Shown here piece after piece: positions 1 through 7,966 of a stretch of DNA of 64,000 nucleotides (position 1 is the first letter of the stretch; every line of letters starts with the position of its first letter). The stretch is from JABDKJ01 sp039028335. Lineage in GTDB: Bacteria; Bacteroidota; Bacteroidia; Flavobacteriales_D; JABDKJ01. The stretch covers positions 1 to 64,000 of the forward strand of contig JBCCIF010000001.1 in assembly GCA_039028335.1 (NCBI GenBank), written 5' to 3'. Position numbers and translations under genes: made by a program. The notes beneath the pieces were generated by a model. The model saw nothing but the letters and a program-made list of their open reading frames with translations. It did no database searches and was not told the origin of the DNA.

Positions 1-843
1 AAAAATAGTAGATAATAGGGTAATTGCTATACCTAACACGATAATAAGGCTAAAAAGCTTTACAAATAGTGTTAAATCCTGAAATTGAATAAAGCCTGGA
101 AGCAAGTACTTGTCTAAGGCAAACATGAGCCCTAAAAGTAAACCAATGGCTAAAATTCCACTTGCGAATCCTTGCCATAGCCCATTCAATATAAAGGGTT
201 TCTGAATGAACCCAGGACGAGCTCCAATCAATTGCATAGATCGGATTACAAATCGTTTTGCGTATATACTCAATCGAATGGTATTGTTGATAAGGGCAAA
301 TGCTATAAGCAATAAAAGTCCACTCAAAATAAGCATGGCCCAACCAGCTTTTTTAATATTCGATTCAATCTTAGCCGAAATATTTTCGTAATCTGCTAAG
401 GTCGTGTCCGAGATTTGTTCGAGCTCCATGACTTCTCGATTGAAAGAGTTTAAACTGTCTTTTTGGATGTAATTTTCCTTAAATGATACCTCAATAGAAT
501 GAGGCAATGGATTTTCACCATCTAACTTCGTAATGAAGTCTTCGCCAAACTCTGCCTTCATTTGATCTGCAGCTTCATCTGCAGAAATGAGCAGAGCATC
601 ATTCACTTGTTTTTTGGTACGAATAATGTCAAAGGCCATGTCGCGATTGACTTCATTTACTCCCTTCTTTAGATAGATCTGTAATTTAAGATCCTCCTTT
701 AATTGCGTATTGATTTTTTTAGCGTTAAGAAGGAGCAAGACCAGAATGCCCAGCATGAATAAAACTAAGGTAATGCCGACCGTTGTGGACAAATAGGACG
801 ATCGAGCTCTGCGTTTAGCGATTTTATGACCAGACTCATTCAT
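1..843 (-). CDS. ftsX: Cell division protein FtsX-like permease (partial, runs off left edge)
   Basis: Inner-membrane permease-like subunit of the FtsEX complex, which couples septal peptidoglycan hydrolysis to cell division. The minus-strand reading frame is open from the ATG at 843 to the window edge (281 codons). A basic N-terminus (HKIAKRRARSS) precedes TM1 (about residues 20-42), then an extracytoplasmic domain of about 130 residues and three C-terminal hydrophobic segments with the sequence NNTIRLSIYAKR between them, the classic FtsX layout. The family is usually about 290-300 residues, so only the last few codons should be missing. A TAnnTTTG box lies 9 bases upstream of the start. The family call is from architecture and motif recognition; the partner ftsE is not in the window. 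Confidence 0.85.
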   Translation of the reverse strand, partial: MNESGHKIAKRRARSSYLSTTVGITLVLFMLGILVLLLLNAKKINTQLKEDLKLQIYLKKGVNEVNRDMAFDIIRTKKQVNDALLISADEAADQMKAEFGEDFITKLDGENPLPHSIEVSFKENYIQKDSLNSFNREVMELEQISDTTLADYENISAKIESNIKKAGWAMLILSGLLLLIAFALINNTIRLSIYAKRFVIRSMQLIGARPGFIQKPFILNGLWQGFASGILAIGLLLGLMFALDKYLLPGFIQFQDLTLFVKLFSLIIVLGIAITLLSTIF

Positions 844-852
844 GGATGAAAG

Positions 853-860
853 CAAAATTA
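853..860 (-). promoter_or_regulatory. Bacteroidetes -7 promoter box (TAATTTTG) for ftsX
   Basis: Matches TAnnTTTG exactly on the minus strand, 9 bases before the ftsX ATG. A transcript from here would have an almost absent leader. No convincing -33 TTG was seen. Confidence 0.45.
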
Positions 861-985
861 TAAACTAAAGGCAGCTCGAAATAATGGGAGAATGAAACTA
901 TTCAACAAATGATCGTTTTCATTTTGTAAATGACCAAATAGTTGATGAAGGATGCCGTTAAAGTGGAATCACGCTTTGGTTTTAG

Positions 986-1678
986 TTAATCTTTAACTAA
1001 CAACTTAAAGCCCTTTCCATGAATATTGATTATTTCAATATCATTGTCTTCTTTCAGGTGTTTTCTCAATTTGGCAATATAGACATCCATACTTCGTCCG
1101 TTAAAGTAATTGTCGTCTCCCCAAATACTGTTTAGAGCATAATTACGCTCTAAAACTTCATTTCGTTTTTTACTCAAGAGATAGAGTAAATCATTTTCTT
1201 TTGTGGTGAGTTTTATGGTCGTTCCATTCTTTTGTAATGCTTGTTTGTTCGGATCGAAATTAAATTGCCCAATTGCATGTTGCTCAGGCACATCTTCTTT
1301 TTCCATTCCAATTCTTCGCATAATGGCCTCAATTCTAGCAAGCAATTCTTCCATACTAAACGGCTTAGTCATGTAGTCATCACCTCCTGAATTAAAGCCT
1401 TCCAGCGTGTCTTCTTTCATACTCTTCGCTGTTAGAAAGAGAATGGGTATGCGATCGTTGAGTTCTCTTATTTCTTTGGCCAAAGTAAAACCGTCCTTTT
1501 TGGGCATCATCACATCCAAAATTAGAAAGTCATAATTCGATCGCTTGAATTCATTGAACCCCTTTTCTCCATCGGTCATCAGTTTTACTGAAAATCCTTT
1601 CGCGTTCAAATATTCTGTTAAAAGCGTTCCGAGGTTGGGATCGTCTTCTACTAATAGAATTCTAATTTTTGCTTTCAT
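986..1678 (-). CDS. OmpR-family response regulator
   Basis: DNA-binding response regulator of a two-component system. The N-terminal receiver domain (about residues 5-120) has the acidic pair D12/D13, phosphoacceptor D55 in FLILDVMMP, T83 and K105 (TKPF). A winged-helix OmpR/PhoB output domain fills residues about 135-228 (ends NIHGKGFKLLV). At 230 residues it has the usual length. Its ATG lies inside the 3' end of the histidine kinase gene (17-base overlap), so the pair is co-transcribed and probably translationally coupled. It resembles the RprY type of Bacteroidetes regulators paired with an RprX-like kinase; that assignment is inferred, and no target is known. Confidence 0.93.
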   Translation of the reverse strand: MKAKIRILLVEDDPNLGTLLTEYLNAKGFSVKLMTDGEKGFNEFKRSNYDFLILDVMMPKKDGFTLAKEIRELNDRIPILFLTAKSMKEDTLEGFNSGGDDYMTKPFSMEELLARIEAIMRRIGMEKEDVPEQHAIGQFNFDPNKQALQKNGTTIKLTTKENDLLYLLSKKRNEVLERNYALNSIWGDDNYFNGRSMDVYIAKLRKHLKEDNDIEIINIHGKGFKLLVKD

Positions 1679-3221
1679 AATTTTTGGGGATTATAATTGT
1701 AAATGTGCTGCCTTTTCCTAGAGTGCTTTCCACAAATATCCTGCCTAAATGTTTCTCGACTATGACTTTTACATAATGCAGTCCTAGCCCAAAGCCTTTA
1801 ACATCATGCAGATTTCCTTTGGGTACCCGATAAAGCTGGTCAAATATTTTTCTTTGATTTTCTTTTGAAATGCCTATTCCATTATCGATAAAATCAATCT
1901 TCAATTCGTCTCCTTGGTCTGTGGTTTGGATAACAATGCTTGGGCTAACATGGGTATATTTGATAGCATTATCCAAAAGATTGTAAACCACATTCGTCAA
2001 ATGGACTCGGTCTCCGCTTACGGTGGAATGGTTGGCTTTAAATCGCTGTTCTACATCACCATTTACTTCTTTTAATTGCAACTCAAAACGGGATGTAACT
2101 GTTTTCAATAAATCGTGCACATCAATTTCTTCCGATTTGAATTTCATTTTTCCTTTATCCAAAACGGCTGTTTTCAATACGTTTTCTACTAAAGCACCAA
2201 GTCTTTTGTTTTCATCTCGAATCATCCCCACAAACTTTGATCGGCTTTGTTCCGATTTTTGCATGTCTGGATCACTAAGGGCTTCACAAGCGAGACTAAT
2301 TGTAGAAATAGGAGTCTTTAGCTCATGTGTCATATTATTGATGAAATCGTTTTTGATTTCTGATACCTTCTTCTGTTTGAGGATAGTATTGATGGTGTAA
2401 TAGAATACACCGATTACTAAAAATGTAAATAGCGCAGATATTGCAAAAAAGGGCAACATGGTGCCGAGCAAATATCCTTTTTGATTGGGAAAATTAAGTT
2501 TTAAGAAGTGGGGAGTGCTAAAGAGTTCATTTGAAAAAAGCTCTACCTGAAATTCTGAGTCTGTAACTGCTGAATAATTTCTAATTTTTTGAAAGGAACC
2601 GTATTGCGTTTGATTTGAAATGTCCACAATTGAAAATTCGTAATCTGCTTCAACTTCCCAAATCTTTAACTCATTTTGGATTAAAGAATCTAAGAGCGAT
2701 AAATCAACACGTTGATCCATGTCTCTAAAAACTTCTGAGGACATCATTCCAGAAATCATTTCCTCAAGCAATTCACTCACGTTAGGAGAGTATTGGGTGA
2801 TTTTTTTAATCTCATTGAGAGAATTAGCTGCCGTTTGAATGCCTTTGGCATCAATCGTATTTATTTCTGCATAAGTCCCTCCGTAATTTGCATCAGAAGT
2901 AAAAATGAAATTGCCGTCTTCTGTCTCAATGATTATGGTGTCACTGAATGATCCTGTAGGCAAATGTTTGAAGGAATTTTTGTGTAAGCTGTCTATCTGT
3001 TGAAAAAGCCGGTGGCCTGCTCGATTACTTTTGATTCTATTTAAAGCTTCGTGTCGCTCTAATTTGAATGAAACGTTAGACAAAGCCCTATTGACACTTT
3101 TTTTGAATTGCTGCTGACGCCACTCAATATTTTCATTGATGAGTGAGATTTGAACAACGATGAGCCCTACTAAGGCTAAGCTCATAAAGCCCACTAATAT
3201 TCTTATTCCCTTGCTATTCAT
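1662..3221 (-). CDS. Two-component sensor histidine kinase
   Basis: Membrane-bound sensor kinase that should phosphorylate the overlapping response regulator. It has TM1 at about residues 7-28, a periplasmic sensor region of about 220 residues with no recognised domain, and TM2 at about 253-278. The HisKA domain has the phosphoacceptor H299 in NNMTHELKTP. The HATPase domain shows an N-box (LLDNAIKY), a G1 box (DNGIGI) and a G2 box (GFGLGL). No HAMP or PAS domain was seen; the dimerisation helix follows TM2 directly. The ATG at 3221 is preceded by a TAnnTTTG box 10 bases upstream, so it is probably the first gene of the two-gene operon. The signal sensed is unknown. Confidence 0.93.
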   Translation of the reverse strand: MNSKGIRILVGFMSLALVGLIVVQISLINENIEWRQQQFKKSVNRALSNVSFKLERHEALNRIKSNRAGHRLFQQIDSLHKNSFKHLPTGSFSDTIIIETEDGNFIFTSDANYGGTYAEINTIDAKGIQTAANSLNEIKKITQYSPNVSELLEEMISGMMSSEVFRDMDQRVDLSLLDSLIQNELKIWEVEADYEFSIVDISNQTQYGSFQKIRNYSAVTDSEFQVELFSNELFSTPHFLKLNFPNQKGYLLGTMLPFFAISALFTFLVIGVFYYTINTILKQKKVSEIKNDFINNMTHELKTPISTISLACEALSDPDMQKSEQSRSKFVGMIRDENKRLGALVENVLKTAVLDKGKMKFKSEEIDVHDLLKTVTSRFELQLKEVNGDVEQRFKANHSTVSGDRVHLTNVVYNLLDNAIKYTHVSPSIVIQTTDQGDELKIDFIDNGIGISKENQRKIFDQLYRVPKGNLHDVKGFGLGLHYVKVIVEKHLGRIFVESTLGKGSTFTIIIPKNYESKN

Positions 3222-3231
3222 GAAAGTCTAT

Positions 3232-3239
3232 CAAAAGTA
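3232..3239 (-). promoter_or_regulatory. -7 promoter box (TACTTTTG) for the histidine kinase operon
   Basis: Exact TAnnTTTG match on the minus strand, 10 bases upstream of the kinase ATG. A start of transcription within a few bases of the ATG is implied. Confidence 0.45.
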
Positions 3240-3352
3240 CTTCGAGAATTGAATTTTGTTGTGCAGCTTAACTATTTTTAACAAAGAATTAGGCCATGAA
3301 ATCTAAGGGAAACAGAATGTTTCCAAATCTCTAAAAAGACATAAAAAGAAAA

Positions 3353-3472
3353 TCAAGCAGTGGTTTTATTCATCCCTTCTTGTATTGCTTTTTGTCCATT
3401 GACAAAAAACCATCCGAACTTCTCATTAAACCACAACTCAAACTTCTTCAAGAAGTTAACAGTCGTTTTCAT
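3353..3472 (-). CDS. 39-residue conserved-looking microprotein
   Basis: Short minus-strand ORF in the otherwise gene-free stretch 3222-3604. It starts with ATG at 3472 and ends with TGA at 3353. The product begins MKTTVNFLKKFELWF and has a central aromatic core, KFGWFFVNG, followed by a polar tail. I recall short Flavobacteria proteins with a similar KFGWFFTNG-type motif; this is memory, not a search. The amphipathic aromatic segment could be membrane-associated, but it is too short to be a certain TM helix. No clear ribosome site or TAnnTTTG box was seen. Downstream on the same strand, at 3310-3326, is a perfect 7-base inverted repeat (GGAAACA/TGTTTCC) without a T run. The rest of 3222-3604 holds nothing I recognise. 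Confidence 0.55.
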   Translation of the reverse strand: MKTTVNFLKKFELWFNEKFGWFFVNGQKAIQEGMNKTTA

Positions 3473-3604
3473 TGTGCAGGTTTAAAAGGTTTCAATAAAA
3501 AGTCATTGAAATTTACTTAAAAAAGTAACGCCCTAGACGGCCAAATTGTTGTGTTATCAACAGCGGATTACAAGCCTAAGATTAGATTCCTAGTAAATGT
3601 GAAG

Positions 3605-3678
3605 TGGAGCTAAGCGGATTCGAACCGCTGGCCTCTACACTGCCAGTGTAGCGCTCTAGCCAACTGAGCTATAGCCCC
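3605..3678 (-). tRNA. tRNA-Ala (anticodon GGC)
   Basis: Cloverleaf on the minus strand: acceptor GGGGCTA/TAGCTCC (one G-U), D arm GCTC/GAGC, anticodon stem CTACA/TGTAG with loop CTGGCAG giving anticodon GGC, and T arm AGCGG-TTCGAAT-CCGCT. Discriminator base A. CCA is not encoded. Confidence 0.95.
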
Positions 3679-3705
3679 AAGGCCTGCAAAAGTAAAAAAA
3701 CAGAT

Positions 3706-4368
3706 TTATGCATTCGATTTTTTCGGCTTCTTTAAATCGATAATTTTATCGTCTACTATGCCAAATACAGCATCATTAGATTTTACTTGAAGCGTATGCT
3801 TTCCTGTAAACGATCCGAAAGCAGGCAAGGTCATTTTATTATTGGAAATAAAAAAACAAGGCATTCTCAGGCTTTGCTTTGCAGCACCTTTCAAACGCAC
3901 CGCGGGATGGATATGACCATGAATATTAAAGATTGTGCTCTTGACTGGTTCGTGCGAATAAATAATAGCATCACGTTCTAAAAAGGCATAAACATTCATA
4001 TTGGCTTTCTGATATTCAATAGCATTAAATGTATCATGGTTGCCTTCTATTAGCGTGAAATTAATTTGCGAAAAATGAAAGCGCAGTGCTTTAAAGTTTT
4101 CCCATTCTAGATTCATTTTTGAATGAAATAGATCCCCTAATATTAAGATCTCTTTGGGTTGAGACGTTTGAATGATTTTTTCCAAACGAGAAATATTTTC
4201 GACAGCAAGATCAAAAGGAACAGGAATGCCATTTTTTCTAAAATGACTCGCTTTTCCCAGATGAAGATCACTTATTATTACACTTCGGTTCTTAATGTCA
4301 AAAGCGTATTTCATCCCGAATAAACGAAATGGATTCCCTGCAATTGGCTGTTCTATAAAATCTTTCAA
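3706..4368 (-). CDS. pdeM: Ligase-associated DNA damage response endonuclease PdeM (metallophosphoesterase)
   Basis: Calcineurin-like metallophosphoesterase of the PdeM family, found with an ATP-dependent ligase, an exonuclease and a DEXH helicase in a bacterial DNA-repair set. All metal-binding motifs are visible: D34/H36 in SDLHLGK, D79 in GDLFHS, N110-H111-D112 in EGNHD, H139, and H150/H152 in HGHIHP. At 220 residues it matches the family. The start is TTG at 4368; no in-frame ATG fits. The near-consensus box TACATTTA at 4383-4376 lies just upstream, and a terminator of the preceding gene lies between them, so it is probably transcribed alone. The partner helicase is at 5099-7513. Ligase and exonuclease are not in the window. 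Confidence 0.85.
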   Translation of the reverse strand: MKDFIEQPIAGNPFRLFGMKYAFDIKNRSVIISDLHLGKASHFRKNGIPVPFDLAVENISRLEKIIQTSQPKEILILGDLFHSKMNLEWENFKALRFHFSQINFTLIEGNHDTFNAIEYQKANMNVYAFLERDAIIYSHEPVKSTIFNIHGHIHPAVRLKGAAKQSLRMPCFFISNNKMTLPAFGSFTGKHTLQVKSNDAVFGIVDDKIIDLKKPKKSNA

Positions 4369-4392
4369 TTCGGATTAAATGTACAAAAGAAA

Positions 4393-4419
4393 AGGCCCCC
4401 TCACGTTTGAGGAGGCCCT
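4393..4419 (-). terminator. Rho-independent terminator after the small secreted protein gene
   Basis: On the minus strand, GGCCTCCTCA-AACG-TGAGGGGGCC forms a 10-pair stem with one G-T pair, followed by TTTTCTTTTG. It ends the gene at 4484-4942 and separates it from pdeM. Confidence 0.75.
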
Positions 4420-4483
4420 TACTAACCTTAACCAAAACAAAAGTTATGAAAAAACTAAACCAAACAACTATGAATAAAATTTT

Positions 4484-4942
4484 TCATATTTCAACACGCG
4501 TTGGCAACATGGCCGCAGCGTAGTTATATTCAACGACAAATTCCGTGCCATTGATGAATTTAATCATGCCTACAGGCTGATTGTATACAATTTTTGCGGA
4601 GTCAGATGCTTGCGGAAATAACTTAACCGCGAATTCAACATCTTTGATTTGAACATCACCTTCAACGTGCGTGTCGATCATTATCTCCTTTTTGATATAA
4701 CCCTTTTTCATAAAGGTCAATACGTAATTGTGATCTTTAATTGCTTCAAAAGCGAATTTGCCGTTATTTTTAAGTTTAATGTCTTTCACTCCTCCGTATT
4801 CATTTCTCAATTGAAGAGTTGAGTTTTCCATTCCACCGTCAATTACGATAAAATCACCTTTAATTAAAATAGTCTCTAAATTTTTAGCTTGTGAAAAAGT
4901 TGAGATCAATAGTGCAAACACTAATATTGCCAGATTCTTCAT
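4484..4942 (-). CDS. Small secreted protein, unknown function (paralogue of 55750 and 56264 genes)
   Basis: 152 residues with a clear signal peptide (MKNLAILVFALLISTFSQA). The mature part is beta-rich: a segment FAFEAI..YVL, then a glycine turn and a strand ending MIDTHVEGD, then strands around FAVKLF. The same order (F-x-hydrophobic-x, Y-x-V, G, I-D-T-x-V-x-G) occurs in the proteins at 55750-56193 and 56264-56692, so the three look like one diverged family, perhaps a carboxypeptidase-regulatory-like fold. Function is unknown. It sits between the two DNA-repair genes on the same strand but has its own terminator. Confidence 0.75.
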   Translation of the reverse strand: MKNLAILVFALLISTFSQAKNLETILIKGDFIVIDGGMENSTLQLRNEYGGVKDIKLKNNGKFAFEAIKDHNYVLTFMKKGYIKKEIMIDTHVEGDVQIKDVEFAVKLFPQASDSAKIVYNQPVGMIKFINGTEFVVEYNYAAAMLPTRVEI

Positions 4943-5098
4943 ACAAAAAAATAATAATTGGTTTCAAAATTCATTTACTAATACACTTACAAATCTTTTC
5001 ACCCTAAACCGTGCCAAAAAATTTCCAAGCGCTCCCCTTTTCAGGTTCTATAGTGTTGCTTGCCGGTTATATAACGCAATCCCTTATTCAATATTTTA

Positions 5099-7513
5099 TT
5101 ACAACGTCATTTTTTTTATTCTCGACTCAAGATTTTCGAAACTTATTTTTTCTCTAAGTCTATCGACTAATATGGGAAAACAAAAAGGGGTGAATCGTTC
5201 AGGGTGGGTAATAATAAGTTTTTGTGATGATATCCTTTTCAGTGCATTTCGAAGTCGTGTTTCCTCAAGTTGAAATTCCAATGCCTCAGAAAAGGCTTGT
5301 CGATATAAAAGGTTTTCAGGCTCAAGATCTTTAAAGACTTCAAAAAACAGTTGTGAGGAAGACTGCAGATGCCTTTCTTTCTGCTTATTTCCCGGATAGC
5401 CTTTGAAAATGAGACCTGCAATAGCAGCTATATCACGAAAGCGTCTTTTAGCCATTTCATTTGAATTGATGCTGGCTTGAATATGATTGAATAAATCAGC
5501 AGTATCGAAAAGCCCACTATCTATCGCTTCTTCTAAAGGTATTTCTTGGTCGGAAAGTAATTCAAAACCATAATCATTGTAGGCGATTGAAAAACTAATT
5601 TCTTTTAATCGAGCTATGCGCCATGCGAACAAGGAGGCCATGCCTTCATGGACAAATTTTCCTTCAATTGGATAGAAAAAAACATGATAGCCGTCTCGAC
5701 TTTCCATTTTTTCAATGAGGAATTGGCTAGAAAGCGGAACATGGCTTAGTTCTTTTTGGGTCTCAAAAATGGGAGCTAGTTTTTTTACCTCTTCATCCTT
5801 TTTTTTGTCTAAAGCGCCCATCTCGATTTTTTCTCGAAGCACTTCTGCTAACATAGATGACAGCGGCAATTTTCCACCTAGCCAAGCGGGGATTTTTCCA
5901 GTCTTTTTGCTCGATTTTTTTACAATTGCTGTCATTTCCTTAATTCTTACAAGCTCAAGCGCTCTGCCCGCGAACCAAAAAACATCACCAGAATGTATCG
6001 ATGAAAGAAAGTACTCTTCAATATGGCCGAGTGAGGCTCCTCTTTGAAACTTTACATTAAGCATAGTAGCGCCAACAATAGTTCCAATTGACATGCGATG
6101 TCGCCTGGCCATTCTGTTATTGGCAATTCTAAACAAGCCCTGTTCATCTTTGACCAACTTTTTAAACTCATCATAGGCATAGAGCGATTTTCCTCCGTGA
6201 ATGATGAAGCTCAAACACCAATTCCATTCGTCAAGGCTTATGCTAGAAAAACTAAATGTGCTCTTGATCTCCGAAAAAATTTCTTCTGGATTGAGACCAT
6301 CTGAAACGGAAAGCGTAACCAAATATTGGATCAACACATCAAAGCTGCGTATATAAGGCTCTTTTGCTTCAATTTTCTTTTGGACAATGGCTTGTCTTAG
6401 TGCAGCGGATTCTAAAAATTCAAGTGCATGGGTTGGAAGGAAATAGATTTGACTCGCTTCTCCAGGGCGATGACCACTTCGTCCAGCCCTTTGAAAGAAA
6501 CGTGCTACACCTTTTGGACCGCCTATTTGGACGATTGCATCAACCGGTCTAAAATCTACTCCGAGGTCAAGACTTGAAGTACAAACTACGGCCTTTAGTT
6601 TTCCGAGGTGCAGTGCTTCCTCGACCCATGTTCTTAATTCACGATCTATTGAGCCATGATGCATAGCAATGGCACCTGATAATTCGGGATGAGAGTTGAT
6701 TAAATGATGATACCATATTTCGCATTGAGAGCGGGTATTTGTAAAAATTAGAGTGGATTTATTTCCATTGATTATTGGAATTAACTTTTCAGACAATTTT
6801 AATCCTAAATGGCCCGCCCATGGGAACTTTTCCATTGTATCAGGATAAATAGGAAAGACCCGATATTTTTTTTCAATTTTTGCTCTGATTAATACCGCAT
6901 CCATATTATCATTTCCCAAAAGAACCTCTTGGGCTTGATCTATGTTTCCTATTGTCGCGGAAATTCCCCATATCTGCATTTGGCTGATGTGCTTTAATCG
7001 AGACAAAGCTAATTCTATGAGTACTGCTCTTTTAGTGCCAATTAGTTCGTGCCATTCATCTGCCACAAAAAGTTTGACATTTCTAAAATAATCTACATAG
7101 CCTTTGGAGGCCAATAAAATATGCAAGCTTTCGGGAGTAGTAATCAGTATTTGAGGTGCTTTTCTTTTTTGCTTTTGCCTTTCAGCGCTGCTCGTATCTC
7201 CATTCCGGACACCCACGCTCCAATCTAAATCCATTCCTTCGATTGCTTTTTGCGAAGTAATCGCCAGTTCCTTGGCGAGGGCGCGTATTGGAGAAATCCA
7301 GATAATTTGAACCCCGGTAGCTTTTTTATTTTTTCTTTTTGCTTGTGCTAAACATGCCAAAAGTCCGGCATAACTTTTTCCGCTGCCAGTTGGGGCATTG
7401 ATAATTCCTTGTTGACCAGACAGGAAAGCCTTCCATGCTTCTTTTTGAAAGTCTAGTGCTTTCCAACCTAAGCGATCGAACCAGGTTTCAATATCTGCTA
7501 TTACTTGATGCAA
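5099..7513 (-). CDS. Ligase-associated DEXH-box DNA helicase (Lhr-type)
   Basis: Superfamily 2 helicase of the DNA-ligase-associated family, acting with PdeM in DNA damage response. RecA-like domain 1 has Walker A K46 (APTGSGKS), motif II DEWH (about residue 150) and motif III SATIG. Domain 2 has the motif VI region QRAGRSGHRPGE. A long C-terminal Lhr-like region follows (to residue 804), as expected for the family. The start codon is TTG at 7513; the first residues (WFDRLGWKALDFQKEAW) match the Q-motif region, so nothing essential is missing. A 76-residue gene ends 20 bases upstream and is probably co-transcribed. The set's ligase and exonuclease genes are absent here. Confidence 0.88.
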   Translation of the reverse strand: MHQVIADIETWFDRLGWKALDFQKEAWKAFLSGQQGIINAPTGSGKSYAGLLACLAQAKRKNKKATGVQIIWISPIRALAKELAITSQKAIEGMDLDWSVGVRNGDTSSAERQKQKRKAPQILITTPESLHILLASKGYVDYFRNVKLFVADEWHELIGTKRAVLIELALSRLKHISQMQIWGISATIGNIDQAQEVLLGNDNMDAVLIRAKIEKKYRVFPIYPDTMEKFPWAGHLGLKLSEKLIPIINGNKSTLIFTNTRSQCEIWYHHLINSHPELSGAIAMHHGSIDRELRTWVEEALHLGKLKAVVCTSSLDLGVDFRPVDAIVQIGGPKGVARFFQRAGRSGHRPGEASQIYFLPTHALEFLESAALRQAIVQKKIEAKEPYIRSFDVLIQYLVTLSVSDGLNPEEIFSEIKSTFSFSSISLDEWNWCLSFIIHGGKSLYAYDEFKKLVKDEQGLFRIANNRMARRHRMSIGTIVGATMLNVKFQRGASLGHIEEYFLSSIHSGDVFWFAGRALELVRIKEMTAIVKKSSKKTGKIPAWLGGKLPLSSMLAEVLREKIEMGALDKKKDEEVKKLAPIFETQKELSHVPLSSQFLIEKMESRDGYHVFFYPIEGKFVHEGMASLFAWRIARLKEISFSIAYNDYGFELLSDQEIPLEEAIDSGLFDTADLFNHIQASINSNEMAKRRFRDIAAIAGLIFKGYPGNKQKERHLQSSSQLFFEVFKDLEPENLLYRQAFSEALEFQLEETRLRNALKRISSQKLIITHPERFTPFCFPILVDRLREKISFENLESRIKKMTL

Positions 7514-7533
7514 GGCATCAAAAAAAAGAAAAA

Positions 7534-7764
7534 TTAAGAGGCTATTGCAGGAATGACTTCAATTCCTATGATGTCGTCTTCGGAAATTAAGCTCAATCTC
7601 GATTTCAGTTTTTCACTTTCTCTTTCTTGAGCTAAAACTTTATAGGTCTCTAAGCTTGCGAATAAAATATCTTGTTCATCTGGCCAAATTACCCCGTATA
7701 CCTCTTTGCCTGACCTCAATTTGAAGCGACATGGCTGATTGTAAAAAGCTTGATACTTAGGCAT
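7534..7764 (-). CDS. Small conserved hypothetical protein (76 aa)
   Basis: Soluble 76-residue protein without a signal peptide. The sequence FKLRSGKEVYGVIW followed by charged helices and a final IIGIEVI strand suggests a small barrel of the Sm/LSm kind, but this is only pattern similarity. It lies immediately upstream of the helicase (20-base gap), so the two are likely one transcript. Its role, possibly linked to repair, is not known. Confidence 0.7.
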   Translation of the reverse strand: MPKYQAFYNQPCRFKLRSGKEVYGVIWPDEQDILFASLETYKVLAQERESEKLKSRLSLISEDDIIGIEVIPAIAS

Positions 7765-7948
7765 CCGTGTAGATTAATTTCAAGGTTAAATTAAGGCAAT
7801 CCCATTCACGATGAAAGTGCAGTTATCAACAATGCTTTAACAAATGATCTAAGCACTTGTTTTTAAAAGCGTTACTTGTTAGCAAAAAAATAAACGTAAA
7901 AATGTCATCATTATTTGAAGCGTATATTCCTAACTGTTTTGAATTCGA

Positions 7949-7956
7949 TATCTTTG
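7949..7956 (+). promoter_or_regulatory. -7 promoter box (TATCTTTG) for the CNNM/CorC gene
   Basis: Exact TAnnTTTG match, 10 bases before the ATG at 7967. A very short leader is implied; no clear -33 element. Confidence 0.45.
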
Positions 7957-7966
7957 AAGATCAAAA

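Noticed and set aside
2023..2400. 125-residue plus-strand ORF
   Set aside because: Lies wholly antisense to the histidine kinase HATPase region and has no recognisable features.
4446..4523. 25-codon plus-strand ORF (MKKLNQTTMNK...)
   Set aside because: Antisense to the 3' end of the secreted protein gene; low complexity, no support beyond an ATG.
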